Shown here in pieces: positions 1 through 7,596 of a DNA stretch of 64,000 bases (position 1 is its first letter; each line of letters begins with the position of its first letter). Source of the DNA: Bdellovibrionales bacterium (GTDB taxonomy: Bacteria; Bdellovibrionota; Bdellovibrionia; Bdellovibrionales; UBA1609). The notes beneath the pieces are model-generated. The model was not told where the DNA came from. It saw nothing but the letters and a program-made list of their open reading frames with translations, and made no database searches. The DNA lies in assembly GCA_016714165.1 (NCBI GenBank), contig JADJNU010000002.1, positions 124,001-188,000 of the forward strand, given 5' to 3'. Made by a program: the position numbers and the translations under genes.

Positions 1-1170
1 TTCAAGGGCCCTCGGAAACATTCCCCGAAGAAGAGCTTGGGCTTCCTCAACTTCCTTTGCGCTCACCCCTCTATCGCGGAACTCCTGAACGACCTTCAAA
101 GTTTCTCCAACTATTTCCCCAACTTTGTCATTGCGAGTGAATGTTGAAATAGTGAAAGGTCCCTTATCTAATCGGGCGTCAAATTCAGAACTGATAGAAT
201 AAGTGAGACCGCGACGATCTCGGATTTCATCTACCAATCTGCTACGAAAGGCACCCCCTAAAATCATATTTGCCACGCGCAATTTCAAAAAATCAGGATC
301 TGTGCGTTTGATTCCGGGATGACCTATACGAATCTGTGTTTGGGCCAAATCTCCCTTATCAATCAACTGTATTTGAACTCCCTTTACTGGAGGAACCTCT
401 GGAAAATTCGCGACCTTTTGATCTCGAGAGGTCCAGGCTTTGAAAGCACCTTCTAGCTCGCCGATAATATCAGGACCCAAATGGCCAACAACGGCAAGCT
501 GGGCGTTGTTGGGTCGATAATATGCAAGGTAATATTTAATTACGTTCTTCCGGCGCACTCTCTGAACATCATGTTTCCTTCCCAAGACTCGCCTCGCATA
601 GGGATGGGTCCCATAGAGAAATGAATCAAACATCACTTCTGCAAAATTCGATGGATCATCAACTGTCTTTTGGAGAGCCGAAAGAACCTGCTTTTGAACT
701 CGGCGAACCTCAGCCTCCGCAAACGAAGGTTCGGTCACCATTTCGGAAAAATTCTGTAACAAGGCCTGACGATAGGGAGCCAAAGTACTCGCGCCAATCA
801 AAGTAAAATCCTGGCCGACGTCAACTTCAAGTGATGAAGCTATATCCCCCATCGCATCGGCTAACTGCATGGCATCACGTTTCGTGCTTCCCTTATTGAG
901 CAATTCCCCAACGATTGAAGCGACACCAGAATTCGCTATTGGGTCAGCACTCGCTCCCGCGCGCACCAAAAGTTTCATGCTGAAATAAGGCAGAGTACTA
1001 TCCTCGACTAAAAGGACCTTTAAACCATTTGAGAGAGTGACTTCCCTATACGGACGAAGCTGAAACTGACCAGTCTTAGCTCCGCTGCTCCCCATTTTTC
1101 CCGTTAAAGCGCAACCAAACAGAAGGGGCCAAAAAGTGCAAATCAAAAAAATCCCAACAATTTTCTTCAT
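1..1170 (-). CDS. M16-family peptidase-like lipoprotein, non-catalytic partner (3' part cut by window edge)
   Basis: The reading frame starts at the ATG at 1168-1170, behind a GGGAG-type ribosome site, and runs off the left edge, so the C-terminus is missing. The product begins with a signal peptide whose end (LLFGC) is a lipobox, so it is probably an outer-membrane or periplasmic lipoprotein. The body has the M16 (insulinase/processing peptidase) pattern of two-domain half-clams. The zinc motif HxxEH is absent: the equivalent stretch reads ASIVGELLNKGS. This is usual for the inactive partner of a bacterial M16 pair. It lies 20 bp downstream of a catalytic-type M16 gene and is probably co-transcribed with it; the two products likely form one heterodimeric protease. 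The substrate is unknown. Confidence 0.85.
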   Translation of the reverse strand, partial: MKKIVGIFLICTFWPLLFGCALTGKMGSSGAKTGQFQLRPYREVTLSNGLKVLLVEDSTLPYFSMKLLVRAGASADPIANSGVASIVGELLNKGSTKRDAMQLADAMGDIASSLEVDVGQDFTLIGASTLAPYRQALLQNFSEMVTEPSFAEAEVRRVQKQVLSALQKTVDDPSNFAEVMFDSFLYGTHPYARRVLGRKHDVQRVRRKNVIKYYLAYYRPNNAQLAVVGHLGPDIIGELEGAFKAWTSRDQKVANFPEVPPVKGVQIQLIDKGDLAQTQIRIGHPGIKRTDPDFLKLRVANMILGGAFRSRLVDEIRDRRGLTYSISSEFDARLDKGPFTISTFTRNDKVGEIVGETLKVVQEFRDRGVSAKEVEEAQALLRGMFPRALE

Positions 1171-1190
1171 CGATCAAACTCCCTTTGCCT

Positions 1191-2518
1191 CTAGCCCTTA
1201 GGATTAACACGAATCACTGAACGCTGCTCTGGCTTGAGATATTTCTCAGCAACTGCTTTGATCTGATTCACCGTTACAGCGCTGTATTTATCCAAGTCCT
1301 TAAATAATTGAGTGTAGTCCTCAAAATAAATCTCGTTAAGAGCTAAAATTCTGGCCTTCCCTCCCACAGTTTTGAGAGAATCAACATAGTCCTTCATAAT
1401 TTGTGTTTTGGCCTTCTCCAACTCTTTCAAAGAAACAAATTCATTGCGCAGCTTCCAAAGTTCCGAATAAATAGAATTCGCTACCTTGTCGGCGTCCAAT
1501 CCAGGTTTCACCGATGAGACAATCTGAACAAGACCAGCTTGACCTGAGGTATCCGACCAAACGGCGACTTGATCCGCTATTTGCTGTCGATAAACGAGAG
1601 CCTTATGAAGTCTACTCGAAGAGCCGTTACCCAGAATATTAGCCAATAGATCAAGAGCGTAGGAGTCCTCAGCCCCAGCGGACTGGCCCTGAAAGGCAAT
1701 GGCAATCGTGGGGCTCTGCACATCCTTAGCCAATCGCTTCGCTCGCCCTTTTGCTCTGGCTCAAGGTTTTTCTTTCTTTCTGGTAAGACCTGAGCTGGAA
1801 TGCCATCATAGTACTTGCTGATGAGACCTTTTGCGGCCCTGATACTGAAGTCCCCCGTAATGACCAAAACGGCATTGTTGGGAGCGTAAAAAATTCGATA
1901 AAACTCCTTCAAATCATCGATAGATGTGGCATCCAAATCCTTCATGTACCCAATAACAGGCCAACGATAAGGGTGCGTCTTAAATACCGTTTCAAAAACG
2001 GTTTCATTCAGAATTCCAAATACAGAGTTCTCAACTCGGTATCGTCTCTCCTCTTTGACTACTTCGCGCTCCTTCATGATTTCCTTTTCATCAAATACAA
2101 GATTTCGAAGTCGGTCAGATTCAATATCCAAGATGAGTTCCAATTTTCCGCTTGGCATGTTCTCGTAGTACCCGGTGTAGTCCCGAGTCGTGAAGGCGTT
2201 GTTAGTACCTCCGTTTGCCTGAATAACACGATCAAACTCTTTGTTAGAGTATTTTGTGGTTCCCTTGAACATCAAGTGTTCAAAAAAATGAGCAATTCCT
2301 GTCCGACCTGGCTTTTCATCGGCCGAGCCTACTCGAAACCACTGATGAATGCTGATCAATGGAGCGCTATGATCTTCGTGCAAAAGAACGGTAAGCCCAT
2401 TTTTTAGCTTATATTTTTCAACTGAAAAGTGAATCTGCTCAGAGAAATTCAATGCCTTCTCTATTTCTGCCTGAGCACTTAGTGTCAGAAAAAATAAAAA
2501 GCAAAAAGCACGCACCAC
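1191..2518 (-). CDS. M16-family zinc metallopeptidase, catalytic type; frame interrupted near 1745
   Basis: Two overlapping frames together make one M16 peptidase of about 442 residues. The N-terminal frame has a signal peptide (CFLFFLTLSAQA) and the zinc motif HFFEH followed by the downstream glutamate region. The C-terminal frame starts around 1745 with LAKDVQSPTIAIAFQG and continues to the stop at 1191. Joining them needs one added base in or near the AAAAGGGC run at about 1745-1750. The total span plus one base is a multiple of three. I prefer the GTG at 2518 as start because a strong GGGGAGG site lies just upstream of it; an ATG further up at 2563 lacks one. The break may be a sequencing deletion; a true mutation or frameshifting cannot be excluded. 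Its partner is the adjacent non-catalytic M16 gene. Confidence 0.85.
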
Positions 2519-2641
2519 GAGGACCTCCCCGGTGATTAAAATCGCCGCTAGCTGAATCCTCATATATTGTCTACGTGGATACTGAACCTGTCAATGCACA
2601 CCAGTAGTCGACGGACGAGAGATCAAGGGGTCTTGAAAAAC

Positions 2642-3142
2642 CTACTGCACGACGAAATCCGAAAAGTAGACATTGCGAACGACACCTTTGTCGAGAAATC
2701 CGTTCATCTCTGCGATAATTCGATTCTTTAGCTGCAATTTACCCTGTACCGTTTCAACCTCAGTATAGACTGTCGAATTCAAAATTCGGACAATGGCGTC
2801 ACGCCCCTCTGCTCCGAGAGAAATGACCTCCTCAAATCCTTCCTCGTCCAACATTTCTAAGCTCATTTCGAGCCTAATAAGCCTCCGAGGAACCCCATCC
2901 AAATTCGTGTTGAAGGTATCCAAAGTGTAAAGCACCGGTTTTTGCTGAAGGGACTTGCGGAACTCAACGAGCTCCTTGTTGAGTTCCTCTTCGGAGGTCA
3001 CTTTCGCTTTATGACCGATGGTTGAAGAAAAAACCAAAAATGCCCCCGTGCCGACCACAGAAAAATTAATTACCAAAAATACCAAAGTGATGACCTTACC
3101 CAAGTCGCGTTTCGGTTTTTCCTGCTCTTCTGCTTCTGCCAT
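2642..3142 (-). CDS. fliL: Flagellar basal body-associated protein FliL
   Basis: A 166-residue protein with an acidic, lysine-containing cytoplasmic N-terminus, one membrane segment at about residues 17-40 (VITLVFLVINFSVVGTGAF) and a periplasmic domain. The size, topology and the C-terminal pattern with NRIIAEMNGFLDKGVVRNVYFSDFVVQ-type ending (VYFSDFVVQ) fit FliL. FliL sits beside the stator units of the flagellar motor and supports torque or stator recruitment. No other flagellar gene is present in the window, so it is isolated here. A GAGG site precedes the ATG at 3142. It is divergent from the L,D-transpeptidase gene. Confidence 0.85.
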   Translation of the reverse strand: MAEAEEQEKPKRDLGKVITLVFLVINFSVVGTGAFLVFSSTIGHKAKVTSEEELNKELVEFRKSLQQKPVLYTLDTFNTNLDGVPRRLIRLEMSLEMLDEEGFEEVISLGAEGRDAIVRILNSTVYTEVETVQGKLQLKNRIIAEMNGFLDKGVVRNVYFSDFVVQ

Positions 3143-3340
3143 TTCAGCACCTCTGACTATCTTATCGGCGCCCAGACTCAGGTCTTAACGGCAGAAAATT
3201 TGTCTCGTCTTGGGAAATGATTCAAATTCGGTGACGCCATCCAAATCTTGGCTCTCGACCCGTTGCCTCGTCATTGACTTTCATCCTGTGAAATCATCTA
3301 ATAGGACGATATGGTCTGTGTTTTTCAGGTTGAATGACAA

Positions 3341-4405
3341 ATGGTTTGCTTCATTTCGATACTATTCGCTTTTTCGGGGTTCCTTAGCTGGAGTTCTCCT
3401 GGTTTTGCTCGCGTGGAGAGCGAAACAAACTTAGTGCCTCCCCAAGAAAAGTTGAATGAATCAAAGGACGCTGACCTAAACAAGCCTGACCCGCAGGCAA
3501 TACCGCCTCCAGAAGGCAGGTACCCCGCAACTCTCGTCCAATTAAGTGATTCTGACTCTTTTTCTCCCTACGCATTCCTTGTAGACAAATCCACAAGGAC
3601 CCTCACTGTTTGGAGATTTCAAAATGGCAATATCAGTTTAGTCGCTTACTATCCTTCCGATTTGGGACGCCAATCCGGAAACAAACAAAGCTTGGGGGAT
3701 TTCAAAACTCCCGAGGGAATTTATTTTTTCCAAAACCGATACGAGGGAAAACAGATTGATTTTAGCGAATATGGTTCGCGGGCCTTTACCATGGACTATC
3801 CCAACTTTTTTGATGTCATGGCGAGCAAAACAGGGAGCGGAATCTGGCTTCATGCCATTCCTCAAACCAAATCACTTTTCCGAGGATCTCGTGGCTGCAT
3901 TGTTGTCAGAGATGAGGTTATCCAAAAGGTCGGCGAATTCATTTCACTTAAGCACACCCCAATTGTAATTCAGGAAAAAATTGAATACGTAGAGCCTCAA
4001 GTCCAGCGAACCACAATGAATCAGCTAAATTCATGGCTTGATAATTGGCGAAAGAGTTGGGAAACAAAAGACATCAATACATACATCTCATACTACGGAG
4101 ATCAGTTTAAATCCCTCGGAATGAACCGCTCCGGGTGGAAGCGATTCAAAGAAAACCTCAACTCGAAATACCAATCCATTCAGGTGCAGACAAGAGATCC
4201 AATGATCGTTGTGCACGAAAACGAGGCAATCATCAAATTTCTTCAGTCCTACCAATCAGACTTGAAGTCTGATTTCGGAGAAAAGACCCTTTATCTAAAA
4301 AAGGACGACCAAGGCCAACTTAAAATTGTTGGCGAAGAGTGGTCCGAGACTTTAAAAAAGAAAATCTCAGCTAGCGAAACCAAAAGCCCCAGCGACAGTC
4401 TTTAA
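3341..4405 (+). CDS. Exported L,D-transpeptidase (YkuD fold) with C-terminal NTF2-like domain
   Basis: The 354-residue product has a signal peptide (about residues 1-24), a YkuD catalytic domain (about 60-215) and a C-terminal domain (about 225-340). The catalytic motif is visible: His171 in WLHAIP and Cys186 in SRGCIVV, the HX(n)SxGC(I/V)xV signature of L,D-transpeptidases. The tail (LDNWRKSWETKDINTYISYY) looks like an NTF2/SnoaL-like fold. The same two-domain layout is known from Helicobacter Csd6 and Campylobacter Pgp2, which act as L,D-carboxypeptidases on peptidoglycan stem peptides and control cell shape. The enzyme could therefore be a carboxypeptidase and not a cross-linker. It acts in the periplasm. 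It converges on the small gene at 4402-4611 with a 4-bp overlap. Confidence 0.9.
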   Translation: MVCFISILFAFSGFLSWSSPGFARVESETNLVPPQEKLNESKDADLNKPDPQAIPPPEGRYPATLVQLSDSDSFSPYAFLVDKSTRTLTVWRFQNGNISLVAYYPSDLGRQSGNKQSLGDFKTPEGIYFFQNRYEGKQIDFSEYGSRAFTMDYPNFFDVMASKTGSGIWLHAIPQTKSLFRGSRGCIVVRDEVIQKVGEFISLKHTPIVIQEKIEYVEPQVQRTTMNQLNSWLDNWRKSWETKDINTYISYYGDQFKSLGMNRSGWKRFKENLNSKYQSIQVQTRDPMIVVHENEAIIKFLQSYQSDLKSDFGEKTLYLKKDDQGQLKIVGEEWSETLKKKISASETKSPSDSL

Positions 4406-4611
4406 TTGTGACTATTGTTGAAGTGAGAATCTCCATCTGCCCCGTTTGCTTCTTCTTCCAAAGTCAACTCCACTGCCTTGTGAGCCATATCAGGAAGGGA
4501 CTCCAGATGCTTCCTGTATTCTTCTTTTGTGAGAAGTCCTTCCGTATAATTCCAATCTACCATTCGCTGATCAAATTTCAGCTTATCCAGTGACTTTCTC
4601 AAATTGCCCAT
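4402..4611 (-). CDS. Small conserved-looking protein of unknown function (69 aa)
   Basis: The ATG at 4609-4611 is chosen because a GGAGG site lies seven bases upstream; an in-frame ATG at 4644 would add eleven unlikely residues. The product is hydrophilic and charged (LDKLKFDQRMVDWNYTEGLL), with no signal peptide or membrane segment, and is predicted mostly helical. It is the last gene of the leftward run that includes the rhomboid, epimerase, HIT and SppA-like genes, 45 bp after the rhomboid stop. I do not recognise a family. The good ribosome site and operon position are the main support for it being real. Confidence 0.6.
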   Translation of the reverse strand: MGNLRKSLDKLKFDQRMVDWNYTEGLLTKEEYRKHLESLPDMAHKAVELTLEEEANGADGDSHFNNSHN

Positions 4612-4656
4612 CAAAACCACCTCCAAATAAGGCCGTGAAGCCAAGAATCAATGCCA

Positions 4657-5433
4657 TCAATTCCAGTACCGAGGAGGACCACCAGAAGCCCCGTCCTGCT
4701 TCGTACTGCGATCATTGTCTACCACCAATCGAAGCTGGGGACCACCCTTTTTCTGAACTCTTCCTCCGCCTCTAAATCCAGAAAAACGGCCACGAAATTT
4801 GAGAAAGAGATACCCTGCCGCCAATCCGCCAAGATGTGCAAGATTGGCAACATTGTTTTCTTGGCCAGAGTTTAAAAGAGTGACAACCTCAATACCTCCA
4901 AGAAGCGCGATAAAGTATTTGGCTTTCATTGGAAAAATCATCATGAAATAGACAACTCTTTCTCCAAAGAGCATTCCAAAAGCCAACATCAAGCCAAAAA
5001 TGGCCCCAGAAGCCCCAATAACCGGCACACTCATCACACTCGAATGCCCTCCAAATAGAGAATAGAAGGTCACGCCGAGGACATAAAAGAAGCCGGCTCC
5101 CACGCCACAAACAAAATAATAGGTCAGAAAAAAACGTGGTCCCCAGCGGGGCTCCAAATCGGCTCCCACCCACCACAGAATAAGCATATTGAACAGAAGA
5201 TGAAAAATTGAATAGGAGTGCAGGAACATATAGGTAAAGACCTGCCATACCCAAAAATCATTGATAATCCGCTCGGGAATGAGTCCAAACCAATCAAAAA
5301 AATAGGCCTCGCTCAGAAAAAATCTTTGGATGATCAAAATCCCAATAAACCATATGGCAACATTGGCGATAATCAGCTTTTTTACCGTTGGAGTAAGAGG
5401 TATTCCCAAGCTTTGCATCTGATAACGATTCAT
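4657..5433 (-). CDS. Rhomboid-family intramembrane serine protease
   Basis: A 258-residue polytopic membrane protein with six or so hydrophobic segments between residues 18 and 210. The rhomboid catalytic dyad is intact: Ser142 in GASGAIFG and His200 in NLAHLGG. The usual WR-type motif in the first loop is represented by PRWGPR. The C-terminal tail from about residue 213 is glycine- and arginine-rich and presumably cytoplasmic. Rhomboids cleave transmembrane helices of other proteins within the bilayer; the substrate here is unknown. Its ATG overlaps the TGA stop of the upstream epimerase gene (ATGA), so the two are translationally coupled. Confidence 0.93.
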   Translation of the reverse strand: MNRYQMQSLGIPLTPTVKKLIIANVAIWFIGILIIQRFFLSEAYFFDWFGLIPERIINDFWVWQVFTYMFLHSYSIFHLLFNMLILWWVGADLEPRWGPRFFLTYYFVCGVGAGFFYVLGVTFYSLFGGHSSVMSVPVIGASGAIFGLMLAFGMLFGERVVYFMMIFPMKAKYFIALLGGIEVVTLLNSGQENNVANLAHLGGLAAGYLFLKFRGRFSGFRGGGRVQKKGGPQLRLVVDNDRSTKQDGASGGPPRYWN

Positions 5434-5858
5434 GGCAATCCCTCAGTGTTTCGTTGCCTGAGTTCAATTAAGACTCCACCGGCCGAAGAGGGGTGAATAA
5501 AGGAAATCAGGCCTTTGTGGGCTCCAGGCTGGGGTTTCTCATAGATCAGGCGAATCCCAGCGGCCTTGAGATGATTGAGAAGTTCACCCAAATTCTCCAC
5601 TCTCAGACATATGTGATGAATACCTGGCCCTCTCTTGGCCAAAAATTTAGCTATGGGACTTTGAGTACCAAGAGGCTCTAGGAGTTCAATTCTTGATTCA
5701 TTCGCCAGGTCATAAATGCCAACCCGAACTCCTTCACTCGGAACATCCTCAACAGAAAGCTTCTCAAAACCAAGAGCTTCATATAGCTTGGCTCCTTCAA
5801 TCAAACTTGAAACAGCAATGCCAATATGATCCAATTCATACGAACCGGGATGATTCAT
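5430..5858 (-). CDS. mce: Methylmalonyl-CoA epimerase (glyoxalase/VOC fold)
   Basis: The 142-residue product begins LDHIGIAVSSLIEGAKLYEAL and shows the paired beta-alpha-beta modules of the VOC superfamily. Metal-ligand positions are visible as the His in LDHIGIAV, the His in GIHHICLRV and the Glu in LIELRQ. Methylmalonyl-CoA epimerase interconverts the S and R forms between propionyl-CoA carboxylase and methylmalonyl-CoA mutase. The ATG at 5858 is preferred over an upstream in-frame start at 5921, because it sits 5 bases after the HIT gene stop and gives the normal family length. No mutase or carboxylase gene is in the window. It is coupled to the rhomboid gene downstream. Confidence 0.88.
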   Translation of the reverse strand: MNHPGSYELDHIGIAVSSLIEGAKLYEALGFEKLSVEDVPSEGVRVGIYDLANESRIELLEPLGTQSPIAKFLAKRGPGIHHICLRVENLGELLNHLKAAGIRLIYEKPQPGAHKGLISFIHPSSAGGVLIELRQRNTEGLP

Positions 5859-5862
5859 AGGT

Positions 5863-6498
5863 CTATTCCCCAAAAAACGGAAAAATCCGGTTATAAGTTT
5901 GCTCCAAAGTCTCAGATACAACTTTGGTTTCCGCGATCAGAGGAAAAAAATTGGTATCCCCATGCCACCGTGGAACAATATGCCAATGGAGATGCTCAGG
6001 AATTCCAGCTCCCGCAACAGCCCCATGGTTGAGTCCGATGTTGAACCCAGCACAACTGTAGGCTTGTTGCAGAATGTTAAATGTTCGGCGCACTAGGCTC
6101 ATCAACTCCGAGTACTCCATTTCAGACAAATCATTTAAATTCCCGCAATGACGAGCAGGAAGCACAAGAGAATGCCCTGTATTGTAAGGGAACTTATTAA
6201 GTACTACCATGGCCAACTCACTTCGGTAAACTACCAAACTTTCGATACCCGGCCCTTTGAGCTTTGCTTCACAAAAAACGCAGGTGTCATGGGATATGAG
6301 CTTCCGCACATATCTATAGCGATCCGGTCTTGCCATGATATCTCGCTCAGTTGGCCAAATGTCTGACGCGAGCTCACCTATGCCCGCACTTCCTTGAGGT
6401 ACTCGTCCATTTTCGGCAATATTTCTGCTGGGTTTTCTTTGGTTTACGCCCTTCTCATTTGCATTCCTACTTGCCTTTGTTTTTCCTTTTTTTTCCAT
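5863..6498 (-). CDS. HIT-family nucleotide phosphorylase/hydrolase
   Basis: The C-terminal two thirds form a HIT domain with the histidine triad HLHWHIVPRW at about residues 175-184 and an upstream NTGHSLVLPARH stretch. An N-terminal CxxC (CVFC) precedes it, as in the Ap4A phosphorylase/HIT branch with a zinc site. The first 45 residues are lysine-rich and probably unstructured. HIT proteins hydrolyse or phosphorolyse nucleotide conjugates such as Ap4A or AMP-lysine. The ATG at 6498 is chosen because GAGAGGGG lies just upstream; an upstream in-frame ATG would overlap the sppA-like gene. It is part of the leftward operon with that gene. Confidence 0.88.
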   Translation of the reverse strand: MEKKGKTKASRNANEKGVNQRKPSRNIAENGRVPQGSAGIGELASDIWPTERDIMARPDRYRYVRKLISHDTCVFCEAKLKGPGIESLVVYRSELAMVVLNKFPYNTGHSLVLPARHCGNLNDLSEMEYSELMSLVRRTFNILQQAYSCAGFNIGLNHGAVAGAGIPEHLHWHIVPRWHGDTNFFPLIAETKVVSETLEQTYNRIFPFFGE

Positions 6499-6514
6499 TG
6501 TACCCCTCTCAAGT

Positions 6515-7441
6515 CTACAAAGATCCTGGCATGAGATACAGAGGCCGGCCCAGGAGCTGAGCACGCAAGTCTTTGAGTTGTGTGCTCTCAGTTATATTTT
6601 CTGCTGAGGAATTTACCCGAAACCGATCCTGCCAAAATCCGGAAGAAGCTGAAGGCAAAGATCTCGGCCGAAACAACTTTGGATTGGCACCGAGACCAGC
6701 GAGATTTCCCGCAACCCGGAGAGCATCCTCAAAAGAACCAACTTGATCAGCGAAGCCAAGACGCACGGCTGTAGCTCCCGTAAAAATTCGACCGTCAGCA
6801 TACTTATTGATGAGGTCTGGAGAAAGTGACCGACTTTTTTGAATGGCCTGCTTAAATTGATCATGTACTTCGACCAAAATCCCCTGAAACAACTCCTTGT
6901 CTCGCAGTTTCATTTGGTATGCGCCTGCTATTGGATCTTCCAGCTCACCTGTCTTCACAACAATTTGTTCGTGGGTCTTTCCATCCTGAGATTGATTCGG
7001 TTGAGAAAACTCCATGAACGCACTGATTGAACCCATCAAAGTTCCTGGATTAGCAACAATGCGGTCAGCTCCAGAAGCCGCATAATAGGCGCCACCGGCG
7101 ACAAGGCTCCCGCCTGACACAACCACTGGTTTTCGAAACTCCTCCCTCACCCGCTTAATCTCCGTATAGAGCTCTTGGCTCGATCCAACTGAACCTCCGG
7201 GAGAGTTAATATGAATGATCATGCCTTTGATATTTGGATCCTCACGGTAAGTACGCAAAGTTCTGATAAAGTCTCCGGTATCAAGAATCACCCCTTCCAG
7301 TCTCATTGAAAGAAGAGAGGGCTCTTTCACTTCGGGAGCCAAAGGATTCCAAATCGAAAAAAAATAAACAAATGCCACTATAAATGCGCCCAGAAAAACA
7401 AAGGAAATAATACTCAGGACGCTCTGATAAATATGCCTCAT
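6515..7441 (-). CDS. SppA-like (S49/ClpP-fold) membrane protein lacking both catalytic residues
   Basis: The product is 308 residues with one N-terminal membrane segment (about 8-30) and a single S49 crotonase-fold domain. Conserved S49 landmarks are present (IIHINSPGGSVGSSQE, ADRIVANPGTLMGSI, GRIFTGATAVRLGFAD). In characterised SppA the nucleophile is the Ser of the AASGGYY motif; here that stretch reads VAGGAYY, so Gly116 replaces it. The general-base Lys of the KSGxxKD motif is also replaced: KTGELED has Glu168. I read it as a probable pseudoprotease or scaffold. The start at 7441 has a GGAGG site seven bases upstream. It follows the rpsA terminator and leads the hit-mce-rhomboid run. Confidence 0.85.
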   Translation of the reverse strand: MRHIYQSVLSIISFVFLGAFIVAFVYFFSIWNPLAPEVKEPSLLSMRLEGVILDTGDFIRTLRTYREDPNIKGMIIHINSPGGSVGSSQELYTEIKRVREEFRKPVVVSGGSLVAGGAYYAASGADRIVANPGTLMGSISAFMEFSQPNQSQDGKTHEQIVVKTGELEDPIAGAYQMKLRDKELFQGILVEVHDQFKQAIQKSRSLSPDLINKYADGRIFTGATAVRLGFADQVGSFEDALRVAGNLAGLGANPKLFRPRSLPSASSGFWQDRFRVNSSAENITESTQLKDLRAQLLGRPLYLMPGSL

Positions 7442-7495
7442 TTTCACCTCCTCCATGAGAGGTCATTCTACTCACAATCTCGTCCCTGGCAAAAA

Positions 7496-7537
7496 CTAAA
7501 AAAAGAGCCACCAAACAACTTGGTAGCTCTTTTTTTA
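7496..7537 (-). terminator. Rho-independent terminator after rpsA
   Basis: A hairpin at 7505-7529 (GAGC, one mismatch, ACCAA paired with TTGGT and GCTC, four-base loop) is flanked by an A-run on the left and a T-run on the right. Read on the minus strand it ends in a U-tract 70 bp after the rpsA stop, so it should end the rpsA transcript before the sppA-like gene. The flanking runs make it potentially bidirectional. Confidence 0.85.
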
Positions 7538-7596
7538 TTTTTTGCACTTCAGCAGAGACTCAGAGACCCTATGAAAGGTCTGGCCAAAACCAAAGG

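Noticed and set aside
1973..2407. 144-residue open frame on the plus strand
   Set aside because: It is antisense to the M16 gene, whose motifs are clear; the product has no coding character.
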